From Selenomonadaceae bacterium (GTDB taxonomy: Bacteria > Bacillota > Negativicutes > Selenomonadales > Selenomonadaceae), in assembly GCA_017453765.1 (NCBI GenBank), contig JAFTEG010000395.1:1-8127 (forward strand): a stretch of DNA of 8,127 nucleotides, written 5' to 3'. This document shows positions 1-5,139 of this stretch, in pieces. Position numbers and translations under genes: made by a program. The stretch's first letter is position 1, and each line of letters opens with the position of its first letter. Under the pieces are notes generated by a model, which was given only the letters and a program-made list of their open reading frames with translations, did no database searches and was not told the origin of the DNA.

Positions 1-194
1 GCGGTCAACGTGAATTTATTCCGTACTTGACACGTGCGGCGGCGGCGGTTGGCATTGACGGCTTATTTTTGGAAGTGCATGACAATCCCGACGAGGCGTT
101 GTCTGACGGCGCCAATATGGTAAAGCTTGACAACTTGGAAGATTTATTGAAAAATGTTTTGGACATTAATGATTTAGTGAAGAGTGAAGAGTAA
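1..194 (+). CDS. kdsA: 3-deoxy-8-phosphooctulonate synthase (KdsA), C-terminal fragment
   Basis: Only the last 63 codons are present; the reading frame starts at base 3 and ends with TAA at 192-194. The enzyme condenses arabinose-5-phosphate with phosphoenolpyruvate to give Kdo-8-phosphate, in the cytoplasm. The visible peptide begins GQREFIPYL, followed by [10 protein letters not shown] and ALSDGANMV, which is the characteristic C-terminal part of KdsA. The Glu of LEVH (E24 of the fragment) and the Asp of LSDG (D35) are 11 residues apart, as are the metal-binding Glu and Asp of metal-dependent KdsA. The N-terminal Cys that separates metal-dependent from metal-independent enzymes lies outside the window. 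The last residues (VKSEE) and the stop codon are encoded by a heptamer repeat that runs on into the intergenic DNA, so the tail is probably not functionally conserved. It is first in the visible Kdo operon. Confidence 0.95.
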   Translation, partial: GQREFIPYLTRAAAAVGIDGLFLEVHDNPDEALSDGANMVKLDNLEDLLKNVLDINDLVKSEE

Positions 195-244
195 AGAGTG
201 AGGGGTGAGGAGTACTCTTAACTCCTAACTCCTCACTCTTCACT
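182..244 (+). repeat. Nine in-phase heptamers forming a 20-bp hairpin between kdsA and kdsD
   Basis: From 182 to 244 the sequence reads as nine consecutive 7-mers without a break. The first four are GAGTGAA-type (GAGTGAA, GAGTAAA, GAGTGAG, GGGTGAG). GAGTACT is the turn, and then come four of the opposite sense (CTTAACT, CCTAACT, CCTCACT, CTTCACT). The array therefore folds on itself: 194-213 pairs with 221-240 with one G-T wobble and one G-A mismatch, leaving a 7-nt loop. No T-run follows, so it does not look like an intrinsic terminator. It sits between two co-directional genes of one pathway and ends 13 nt before the kdsD ATG. An mRNA-stability or processing role is possible but is inference. 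Confidence 0.85.
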
Positions 245-257
245 AATAGGTAACAAA

Positions 258-1226
258 ATGATAAAAGACAGAGCGATTGAAACTTTAAAAATTGAGGCGG
301 CGGCGGTTGAAAATTTAATTAGCCGCGTCGACGAAGAATTTGTACGCGCCATTGAGGCAATTTTAAAATGTCGCGGCAGAATTGTTGTAACGGGCATGGG
401 AAAATCCGGTCACGTCGGCAGAAAAATTGCGGCTACCTTCGCGTCGACCGGCACGCCTGCATTTTTCCTTCACCCCGCCGAAGCGTATCACGGCGATTTA
501 GGCATGGTCACTGAAAATGATATTGTCATTGCAATTTCAAACAGCGGCGAATCTTCCGAAATTGTAAATATCCTGCCGATAATTCGCAGAATCGGCGCGC
601 AGATAATTGCAATGTGCGGCAGGCGTACTTCGTCACTCGGCAAGAACGCGGATTTTTTCATTAACATCGGCGTTGAACGTGAGGCTTGTACATTGGGCTT
701 GGCACCTACCGCGTCGACTACCGCAACTTTGGCAATGGGCGACGCTATGGCAATGGCGCTTATGGACGAAAAAAAATTTACTTCGCAGGATTACGCGCTG
801 TTTCATCCCGGCGGCGCACTCGGCAGAAAACTTTTGCTTACCGTTGGTGACGTTATGCACAGCGGCGACGATAACCCCATTGTAAAAATCGGCGCTACGG
901 TTAAAGACGCGCTTTTTGAAATGACTGAAAAAGGTCTCGGCGCCGTTTCTGTTGTCGACGAAAATAAAAAATTTGTCGGTCTCGTAACGGACGGAATTAT
1001 TCGCCGTGCGCTTGAGAAGGACAAAAATTTTATCGACGAGCCGGTTGAACACATTATGAAGGAAGAACCGCTTATTATAAGTGCTGACAAATTGGCGGCG
1101 GCGGCACTTTCTGTCATGGAAAAACACCAGCCGCGACCGGTTACCGTGTTGCCGGTGGTTGACGCTGATAATAATCCCTTAGGCATTGTTCATATTACCG
1201 ATTTACTGCGGCAGGGCATTATGTAA
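258..1226 (+). CDS. kdsD: Arabinose-5-phosphate isomerase (KdsD/KpsF family)
   Basis: Interconverts ribulose-5-phosphate and arabinose-5-phosphate, the first committed step to Kdo; cytoplasmic. The 322-aa length is standard. An N-terminal sugar isomerase (SIS) domain (about 35-170) carries TGMGKSG, HPAEAYHGDLG and ISNSGESSE. Two CBS domains follow (about 199-255 and 265-320). All four residues that align with the E. coli KdsD catalytic set are present at a constant offset of ten: K49, E101, E142 (in EACTLGLAPT) and H183 (in LFHPGG). The ATG at 258 is preceded by a modest AGGT at 248-251. The gene follows kdsA by 63 nt and precedes kdsC by 63 nt, so co-transcription is likely. The short gap to kdsC holds two near-copies of a 17-mer, CTGCAAAAAAATTTCGG (1228-1244) and CTACAAAAAAATTTGGG (1263-1279), and no heptamer array. 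The CBS pair could sense a nucleotide, but nothing in the sequence says which. A capsule-specific KpsF paralogue is excluded mainly by the neighbours. Confidence 0.96.
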   Translation: MIKDRAIETLKIEAAAVENLISRVDEEFVRAIEAILKCRGRIVVTGMGKSGHVGRKIAATFASTGTPAFFLHPAEAYHGDLGMVTENDIVIAISNSGESSEIVNILPIIRRIGAQIIAMCGRRTSSLGKNADFFINIGVEREACTLGLAPTASTTATLAMGDAMAMALMDEKKFTSQDYALFHPGGALGRKLLLTVGDVMHSGDDNPIVKIGATVKDALFEMTEKGLGAVSVVDENKKFVGLVTDGIIRRALEKDKNFIDEPVEHIMKEEPLIISADKLAAAALSVMEKHQPRPVTVLPVVDADNNPLGIVHITDLLRQGIM

Positions 1227-1289
1227 CCTGCAAAAAAATTTCGGTATGTAATCTTAAAAAATCTACAAAAAAATTTGGGAGGCGACGGC

Positions 1290-1859
1290 ATGAAAATTTC
1301 TGTTGATGCATTTGAAAGAGCGTGTAAAGTCGAGCTGATAATTTTTGACGTTGACGGCGTGCTGACCGACGGAAAAATTTACATGGGTATTGACGGCGAA
1401 GTTTTAAAGGCGTTTAATTGTCATGACGGTTTCGGCATAACCAACGCACGAAAACTCGGACTCAAGACGGCGATAATTACCGGACGCAATTCCCCCTGCA
1501 CCGCGAACAGAGCGCGCGAAATGAAAATCGACGCCGTTAAGCAGGGGCAGATGAATAAGCGCAACGCTTACAAGGAATTGAAGGCGGAATTTAATTTGAC
1601 GGACGAACAAATTGCCTACGTTGCCGATGACGTGATTGACCTGCCGGTATTCGTGCAAGTAGGTTTTCGCGCAGCTGTAGGCGACGCGGCGGAGGAAGTC
1701 AAGGAACGTGCGCACTTGGTGACGGTTAATATCGGCGGCAACGGCGCTGTTCGTGAAGTGCTGGAATTTATTTTGAAGGCTCAAGGTAAATGGGATCAAG
1801 TCATTCGCCAATATACGACCGTCGAAGATTTGGGCGGCGATTATGATTTAATGCAGTAA
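1290..1859 (+). CDS. kdsC: 3-deoxy-D-manno-octulosonate 8-phosphate phosphatase (KdsC)
   Basis: A HAD-superfamily phosphatase of the C0 (capless) type that removes phosphate from Kdo-8-phosphate to give free Kdo, working as a tetramer in related bacteria. I start it at ATG 1290 (189 aa), because GGGAGG at 1277-1282 gives normal spacing to it; the in-frame TTG at 1275 would lie on the Shine-Dalgarno itself. Visible motifs: HAD motif I IIFDVDGVLTDG with nucleophile D20 and acid/base D22; motif II ITGR with T64; motif III QGQMNK with K90; motif IV VADDVIDLP with D113/D114. The C-terminal GAVREVLEFIL is the KdsC tail that reaches into the neighbouring subunit's active site. Length and all catalytic residues are normal. 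It lies between kdsD and the lipid A acyltransferase in one transcription unit. Confidence 0.96.
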   Translation: MKISVDAFERACKVELIIFDVDGVLTDGKIYMGIDGEVLKAFNCHDGFGITNARKLGLKTAIITGRNSPCTANRAREMKIDAVKQGQMNKRNAYKELKAEFNLTDEQIAYVADDVIDLPVFVQVGFRAAVGDAAEEVKERAHLVTVNIGGNGAVREVLEFILKAQGKWDQVIRQYTTVEDLGGDYDLMQ

Positions 1860-1863
1860 TAAC

Positions 1864-1913
1864 GGTTAGTCGGTAGCTTTTAAAACCTAATCCCTGTTCC
1901 CTAATCACTAAAC
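1864..1913 (+). repeat. Heptamer array after kdsC
   Basis: It begins 4 nt after the kdsC TAA. GGTTAGT and CGGTAGC at 1864-1877 are followed by TTTTAAAA and then CCTAATC, CCTGTTC, CCTAATC, ACTAAAC at 1886-1913. The left units are the reverse-complement sense of the right units, repeating the palindromic layout seen after kdsA although with a different heptamer. The array stops just before the GAGAGG Shine-Dalgarno of the next gene. It probably belongs to the same class of short tandem repeat as the other arrays in the window. Confidence 0.7.
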
Positions 1914-1925
1914 GAGAGGTAAAAA

Positions 1926-2828
1926 ATGTTGTACAACGCGCTGATGTTTTTAAGTCGGTTAGTAAGGCTTTTACCTTACGGCGCACTGCTTTTTATTGGA
2001 AAAATTTTGGGCAACTTATATTATTTAATCGTCAAGAAACAACGTGAACGCGCAGTAGCACAGATGATGCCGGCACTTCAAATTTCAGAATCGGACGCGC
2101 GAAAAATCGTCAAGGCGTCATTCGTGAATTTGGCGCGGAATATGCTTGACATTTTGTACATGCCAAATCTCAATGAAAAAAATTTGTCGGACTACATTAA
2201 AATAGATCACCTTGAAAGAATGCGTGCGGCATTGGCAGAGGGACACGGCGTCGTTGTTTTAACCGCGCATATAGGTACGTGGGAATGGTTAAGCGCGTCT
2301 TTTACGCTGAACAATATGCCGGTTACCGCCATTGCAAAGTTACAGCCGAATCAAGAATACTCCCGCGCACTTGATGACCTGCGCGCGACGATTAACGTGG
2401 AAATTTTCAATCGCGGTACAAGTGAACTTCTTTCGGCGGGACGTGCGCTTAAGAAGGGAAAAATTCTAGGCTTTCTTGCAGATCAAGACGCGGGACCCGG
2501 CGGCGCCTTTATAAATTTTCTCGGCAAAGTTGCCTCGACGCCAATGGGTCCTGCCGTCTTTTCAAAAAAATTTAATTCGCCCGTCGTACCGGCTTTTATA
2601 ATTCGTCAACCCGACGGCAGACACTTGGTAAAAATTTTTGAAGTCATGCACTTTGAAGATACCGGCGACGCTGACGGCGATTTACTTCGTTTCACTGAAA
2701 AGATGACGCGGATTATTGAAAACGTTATACGCGAAAATCCTAAGCAATGGCTCTGGTTTCAGAAACGCTGGAATACGCCGCCGGAAATGCAGAAAAAAAA
2801 TAAGCACCACACCGTTAAAGGCGGGTGA
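1926..2828 (+). CDS. lpxL: Lipid A biosynthesis acyltransferase (LpxL/HtrB family)
   Basis: An inner-membrane enzyme that transfers a secondary acyl chain from acyl-ACP to a Kdo-lipid A precursor; 300 aa, normal for the family. A single N-terminal hydrophobic segment (about 5-37) is followed by a short basic stretch (KKQRER). The catalytic H-x4-E motif is H115 to E120 in TAHIGTWEW. Further family landmarks are LADQDAGPGG (about 185-193), the STPMGPA stretch (about 204-210) that follows a conserved FLG, and the C-terminal PKQWLWFQKRW (about 272-282). ATG 1926 has GAGAGG at 1914-1919. Its place right after kdsC fits, because the late acyltransferases use Kdo-modified lipid A. Which position is acylated (LpxL, LpxM or LpxP type) cannot be told from the sequence alone. 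No hairpin-plus-T-run terminator follows the stop; a heptamer array does. Confidence 0.93.
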   Translation: MLYNALMFLSRLVRLLPYGALLFIGKILGNLYYLIVKKQRERAVAQMMPALQISESDARKIVKASFVNLARNMLDILYMPNLNEKNLSDYIKIDHLERMRAALAEGHGVVVLTAHIGTWEWLSASFTLNNMPVTAIAKLQPNQEYSRALDDLRATINVEIFNRGTSELLSAGRALKKGKILGFLADQDAGPGGAFINFLGKVASTPMGPAVFSKKFNSPVVPAFIIRQPDGRHLVKIFEVMHFEDTGDADGDLLRFTEKMTRIIENVIRENPKQWLWFQKRWNTPPEMQKKNKHHTVKGG

Positions 2829-2834
2829 CTTTTT

Positions 2835-2869
2835 AACTATCAACTATTAACTATCTACTATCTACTAAT
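2835..2869 (+). repeat. Heptamer array after lpxL
   Basis: Five consecutive 7-mers start 6 nt after the lpxL TGA: AACTATC, AACTATT, AACTATC, TACTATC, TACTAAT. All are in one sense, so unlike the kdsA and kdsC arrays it has no inverted half. It occupies the convergent gap between lpxL and the minus-strand tRNA, and read on the minus strand it would be the region transcribed just past the tRNA 3' end. Confidence 0.8.
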
Positions 2870-2882
2870 TTTATTTTCAATT

Positions 2883-2959
2883 TGGTCGGGGTAATAGGAT
2901 TTGAACCTACGGCCTTTCGCTCCCAAAGCGAACGATCTACCAAACTGATCTATGCCCCG
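2883..2959 (-). tRNA. tRNA-Pro (TGG anticodon)
   Basis: The minus strand reads as a full cloverleaf. The acceptor 5' strand is CGGGGCA (2959-2953). The D-arm is GATC / AGTTTGGTA / GATC. The anticodon arm is TTCGC, loop TTTGGGA, GCGAA, with anticodon TGG at 2925-2923. The variable region is 5 nt. The T-arm is GTAGG, loop TTCAAAT, CCTAT, and the acceptor 3' strand is TACCCCG, followed by A and an encoded CCA (2885-2883). It decodes CCA and, with U34 wobble, other proline codons. One oddity is a C6-A67 mismatch in the acceptor stem next to a G49-U65 wobble, so the junction looks weak. It lies 58 nt after the phosphatase gene on the same strand and has its own candidate promoter. Confidence 0.95.
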
Positions 2960-2977
2960 AAATTTTTTGCGAAGGTT

Positions 2978-3006
2978 ATTTTAGACCAAAATTTTAATTT
3001 ATGCAA
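2978..3006 (-). promoter_or_regulatory. Candidate promoter for tRNA-Pro
   Basis: On the minus strand TTGCAT (3006-3001) lies 17 nt before TAAAAT (2983-2978). The -10 matches the consensus at five of six positions, the -35 only at TTG. Initiation about 7 nt on would give a leader of roughly 12 nt before the mature tRNA 5' end at 2959, which is typical. It lies just after the phosphatase stop, so the tRNA may also be reached by read-through. Confidence 0.5.
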
Positions 3007-3017
3007 GAAAAATTTTT

Positions 3018-3461
3018 TCAGCGCACCTTTTCCAATAACGCCTTGCAACCGCGCAGAATATCGGCGTAGGCAACTTCGTAATTGTCGGTGTAATATGGAT
3101 CGTCAACGTCCCTGTTTTCGCCTGCAAAACTCATAAGTAAAAATATTTTCCCGTCGGAGTCGCCGCCGGAAATTTTTTTTGCGTCGATAAGATTCCATTT
3201 ATCCATGCAAATTATGTAGTCAAAATCTTTGTAGGTTTGAGCCGTAAACTGTTTTGAAGTTCGCAAGTCATAAGGCACGTCATTTTTCTTTAGCACGCGG
3301 CAAGTATCGGGGTGTACCGGCGTACCAACTGCGGGGTGACAGCCGGACGACGCTATGAAAATTTCTTTTTCCAATCCTGCCTTCTGCACCAAATCTTTCA
3401 TTACAAATTCCGCCATAGGCGAACGGCAGATATTTCCGAAACATACAAAATTTATTCTCAC
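3018..3461 (-). CDS. Low-molecular-weight protein tyrosine phosphatase
   Basis: A cytoplasmic phosphatase of the LMW-PTP family, 147 aa, close to the usual 150. The P-loop CFGNICRSP gives catalytic C7 and R13 with S14, and the general acid is D121 in DDPYYTD. In this family the residue after the P-loop Asn helps set specificity: Thr occurs in the protein-arginine phosphatase YwlE and Ile in tyrosine phosphatases. Here it is Ile11, so phosphotyrosine is the likely substrate. The start is GTG at 3461-3459, chosen because AAAGGAGA (complement of 3471-3478) lies at good spacing and the motif begins at residue 7. A TATCAT -10-like box (complement of 3491-3496) lies upstream without a clear -35. 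No tyrosine kinase or capsule export gene is in view, so its partner is unknown. Confidence 0.92.
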   Translation of the reverse strand: MRINFVCFGNICRSPMAEFVMKDLVQKAGLEKEIFIASSGCHPAVGTPVHPDTCRVLKKNDVPYDLRTSKQFTAQTYKDFDYIICMDKWNLIDAKKISGGDSDGKIFLLMSFAGENRDVDDPYYTDNYEVAYADILRGCKALLEKVR

Positions 3462-3530
3462 CCTACCAAATCTCCTTTCAACGCCGTGTTATGATACCAC
3501 AAACGGCTGAAAAAATATACGCCGCATTAA

Positions 3531-3566
3531 GATTCTTTATAAGACTCTTTATAAGACTCTTTATAA
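3531..3566. repeat. Three tandem copies of a 12-bp AT-rich unit
   Basis: GATTCTTTATAA at 3531-3542 is followed by two perfect copies of GACTCTTTATAA at 3543-3566; a further G and T-run follow. Each unit holds the self-complementary core TTATAA. It lies between the divergent phosphatase and ybjN-like genes, upstream of the candidate ybjN promoter, so it could be a regulator-binding array, an UP-like element or simple slippage. Confidence 0.75.
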
Positions 3567-3587
3567 GTTTTTTAACAAAGTTTTAAT

Positions 3588-3602
3588 CTATTTCTGAAAT
3601 AG
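3588..3602. promoter_or_regulatory. Perfect palindrome, candidate operator
   Basis: CTATTTC T GAAATAG is a perfect 7+1+7 palindrome ending 5 nt before the candidate -35 of the ybjN-like gene. Its core TTTCTGAAA recurs as TTTCAGAAA at 3654-3662, downstream of the predicted start of transcription. The two centres (3595 and 3658) are 63 bp apart. No regulator is identified. Confidence 0.4.
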
Positions 3603-3607
3603 TTAGC

Positions 3608-3636
3608 TTGACGATTCAAAGTAAGTTTGGTAGACT
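3608..3636 (+). promoter_or_regulatory. Candidate sigma-70 promoter of the ybjN-like gene
   Basis: TTGACG (3608-3613) and TAGACT (3631-3636) are separated by 17 nt. The -35 matches five of six consensus bases and the -10 four of six. Transcription would begin near 3643 and give a leader of about 60 nt before the ATG at 3702. It is bracketed by the two TTTC-N-GAAA boxes. Confidence 0.6.
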
Positions 3637-3701
3637 ACCGCCAATCTTTTCAATTTCAGAAAATCAGGTGTAACTTGTTTTTAGATGGGAGGTAAGTTTT
3701 T

Positions 3702-4163
3702 ATGGCTTTCAGTGATTTTGATTACCCGCAGGTCTTGGAGGATATCTTCAACGAGAGAGACTTGCATTTTGACGTTAAGCAGGTTGGAGAAAAAACGATC
3801 TTTCGCCTTCCCATGTCCGCGAAAAATTGCCCCGGCTTGAACGTCCACCTCAACGTTTCCGAACACGGTGACGCACAGTTGCGTGCGTATCTCGCCGAAA
3901 ATGTTAAAGATTATCAGCGTGATGCATTGTTGTCGGTGCTTAACTCCCTTAACGCTCGTTATCGCTACATAACTTTATCAATCGATTCTGACGGCGATAT
4001 TTTGTCGACTTACGACTTTACCTTTTTCAGTGAAGACGAAGAAGTTATCACCAAACAGGTCTTGACAATGCTCTACTTAGTCAGCGACATTATGGATAAG
4101 TGCATTCCAAAAATTATGAAGGCTATTTGGAGCACTCAAAAAGACGATGACGAAGAGGATTAA
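3702..4163 (+). CDS. YbjN-like domain protein
   Basis: A 153-aa soluble protein without signal peptide or membrane segment. I read it as a YbjN-type domain (a fold related to type III secretion chaperones, often labelled sensory transduction regulator). The basis is overall pattern: an N-terminal helix with an acidic start; alternating strands around KTIFRLPMSA and LNVHLNVSEHG; a helix with LLSVLNSLNARYR; then the strand pair ITLSIDSDGDILSTYDFTF, which resembles the family's LN-LN and D-DGD-I signature; and a long C-terminal helix. No catalytic residues are evident, and the C-terminus is very acidic (KDDDEED). GGGAGG at 3686-3691 supports ATG 3702. It has its own candidate promoter and is followed after 37 nt by the methyltransferase, probably in the same transcript. 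The biochemical role of the family is unclear. Confidence 0.65.
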   Translation: MAFSDFDYPQVLEDIFNERDLHFDVKQVGEKTIFRLPMSAKNCPGLNVHLNVSEHGDAQLRAYLAENVKDYQRDALLSVLNSLNARYRYITLSIDSDGDILSTYDFTFFSEDEEVITKQVLTMLYLVSDIMDKCIPKIMKAIWSTQKDDDEED

Positions 4164-4191
4164 AATTTGACCGCATAAAATTTGACCGCAT
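4162..4191 (+). repeat. 15-bp perfect tandem duplication after the ybjN-like stop
   Basis: AAAATTTGACCGCAT occurs at 4162-4176 and again, without a gap, at 4177-4191, followed by a partial third start (AAAATT). The first copy overlaps the TAA stop (4161-4163). It fills nearly all of the gap before the methyltransferase ATG at 4201, the place where a ribosome binding site would be expected. It is a recent-looking duplication. Confidence 0.85.
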
Positions 4192-4200
4192 AAAATTCCT

Positions 4201-4881
4201 ATGGGACGCGAAGAAAAAATTTTCACGGCTTACGAAAACGTCGGCAAGTTATCAAGTCTTTACGACGGCATGATGACGGCGTCAACGTTGGTCGGAAAGT
4301 TCGCTCTGAAATTTTTTTGGGGCTTGTCAGTCGACGAATACTTTACATTTTTAGATAAAGCGTTGGCAGGCGTACCAAAAGATTTTAGCGGCAGGCTCTT
4401 GGAAATTCCCGTAGGCACCGGCGTTTTCACATTGCCGCGATACAAAAATTTAACGCAGGCAGAGATTATCTGCGCGGACTATTCGCCGGCAATGTTGAAC
4501 GCGGCGAAAGATAATGCAAAAAAATTAAGTTTGTCGAACGTTACCTTTGTACAAGGCGATGTCGGCAAACTTTCTTTTTGTGATAATTTTTTCGAGGTGG
4601 TTTTGTCGGTAAACGGACTTCACGCCTTCCCTGACAAAGACGCCGCGCAGAATGAAATTTGTCGCGTACTTAAGCCGAACGGAATTTTCTGCGGTTCGTC
4701 CTACGTCACGGGACAAAATTGGCGCACGGATTTTTTTGTAAAACATTTTTGCAACCGCGTCGGAGTTTTTACGCCGCCGCATGAAAATCTTTCGTCGCTT
4801 AATGCAAGGCTGAAAAATTTTTATCGGCGCGTTGAAATTTCAAATGTAAATTCATTCGCCTGTTTTGTCTGTAGTAAGTAG
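4201..4881 (+). CDS. Class I SAM-dependent methyltransferase (UbiE/Methyltransf_11-like)
   Basis: A 226-aa cytoplasmic protein with a Rossmann-type methyltransferase core. Motif I is LLEIPVGTGVF (G72, G74), the acidic residue that would bind the SAM ribose is D93 in CADYSPAML, and VQGDVGKL (D120) is the adenine-side loop. LSVNGLHAFPD is motif IV, and RVLKPNG (155-161) is the usual post-motif turn. The substrate cannot be predicted; similarity to quinone or lipid C-methyltransferases is general to this group. The start is uncertain: ATG 4201 is the first start after an in-frame TGA at 4183, yet no Shine-Dalgarno lies before it because the gap is filled by a 15-bp duplication. Translation may depend on coupling to the ybjN-like gene 37 nt upstream. 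The MITE-like element begins 7 nt after the stop. Confidence 0.85.
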   Translation: MGREEKIFTAYENVGKLSSLYDGMMTASTLVGKFALKFFWGLSVDEYFTFLDKALAGVPKDFSGRLLEIPVGTGVFTLPRYKNLTQAEIICADYSPAMLNAAKDNAKKLSLSNVTFVQGDVGKLSFCDNFFEVVLSVNGLHAFPDKDAAQNEICRVLKPNGIFCGSSYVTGQNWRTDFFVKHFCNRVGVFTPPHENLSSLNARLKNFYRRVEISNVNSFACFVCSK

Positions 4882-4887
4882 TTTTTA

Positions 4888-5112
4888 GGGCGTGTTGAAT
4901 AACTTAAAATTTAACACATTGCAAATTTCGTAACAGCCGCAATTAGGCGGGGCGCACAAGGACGTGCGCCCGTCCGCGCAAATCGCCGGACGCGATTTCT
5001 GCGGACATGTTTTCTTTTTGTTACTTTTTCTTTTGCGCCAAAAGAAAAAGTAAATCCTAAAATACTAAAAAATCTTTTCTATTTACAAGAATTTGAATTA
5101 TTCAACACTGTC
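4888..5112. mobile_element. MITE-like element with inverted ends and three hairpins (copy 1)
   Basis: GTGTTGAATAA at 4892-4902 is matched by its exact reverse complement at 5098-5108. Extending outwards to 4888 and 5112 puts a TA on both sides (4886-4887 and 5113-5114), a plausible target duplication. There is no transposase frame. The interior is rich in structure. Hairpin A is GGGCGCAC (4950-4957) with GTGCGCCC (4964-4971). Hairpin B is a 15-nt arm 4972-4986 with 4992-5006, one wobble and one mismatch. Hairpin C is TTACTTTTTCTTTTG (5021-5035) with its perfect complement (5039-5053). The left end, TTCGTAACA (4927-4935) and hairpin C recur at 7935-8127, which defines it as a repeat family. 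It probably moved with the help of a transposase encoded elsewhere. It separates the methyltransferase from the convergent ygbA gene and its hairpins may stop transcription there. Confidence 0.75.
5021..5053. terminator. T-rich perfect palindrome inside copy 1, possible bidirectional terminator
   Basis: Fifteen-base arms pair perfectly around a CGC loop. The stem is A/T-rich and lacks the GC-rich base of a classical intrinsic terminator, and no separate T-run follows. It lies between convergent genes, where a bidirectional stop would be useful, but its conservation may equally reflect its role in the repeat element. Confidence 0.35.
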
Positions 5113-5139
5113 TAGTCCTTGTTCCCTACTCCCTACTTT
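5112..5139 (-). repeat. Heptamer array at the ygbA stop codon
   Basis: Plus-strand 7-mers CTAGTCC, TTGTTCC, CTACTCC, CTACTTT run from 5112 to 5139. Read on the minus strand, the TAG stop of ygbA is the TAG of the array, so repeat and coding sequence overlap by one codon or more. It abuts the right end of the MITE-like element. Confidence 0.65.

Noticed and set aside
194..240. Intrinsic terminator after kdsA
   Set aside because: The hairpin is strong but no T-run follows, and the next genes continue the same pathway on the same strand.
182..244. CRISPR array
   Set aside because: Units are 7 bp without spacers; no cas genes are near.
633..1127. Long open frames antisense to kdsD (also 803-1186)
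   Set aside because: They lie opposite a strongly supported gene, show no family features and follow from its codon pattern.
1275..1289. TTG 1275 as the kdsC start
   Set aside because: It overlaps the GGGAGG that serves ATG 1290; the extra five residues (MGGDG) are translated ribosome binding site.
2829..2882. Terminator after lpxL
   Set aside because: No inverted repeat with T-run is visible; only a one-sense heptamer array.
2882..3136. Plus-strand open frame beginning MVGVIGFEPTAFRSQ
   Set aside because: This is the well-known false protein from translating the antisense of a tRNA; it lies on the tRNA-Pro gene and then on the phosphatase antisense.
4950..5006. Small structured RNA or riboswitch
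   Set aside because: The two GC hairpins lie inside a repeat element, are not found in the second copy, and are not upstream of a co-directional gene.
4888..5112. Remnant of a transposase gene inside the element
   Set aside because: No frame of useful length with transposase-like residues; the unit is too short and is dominated by hairpins.
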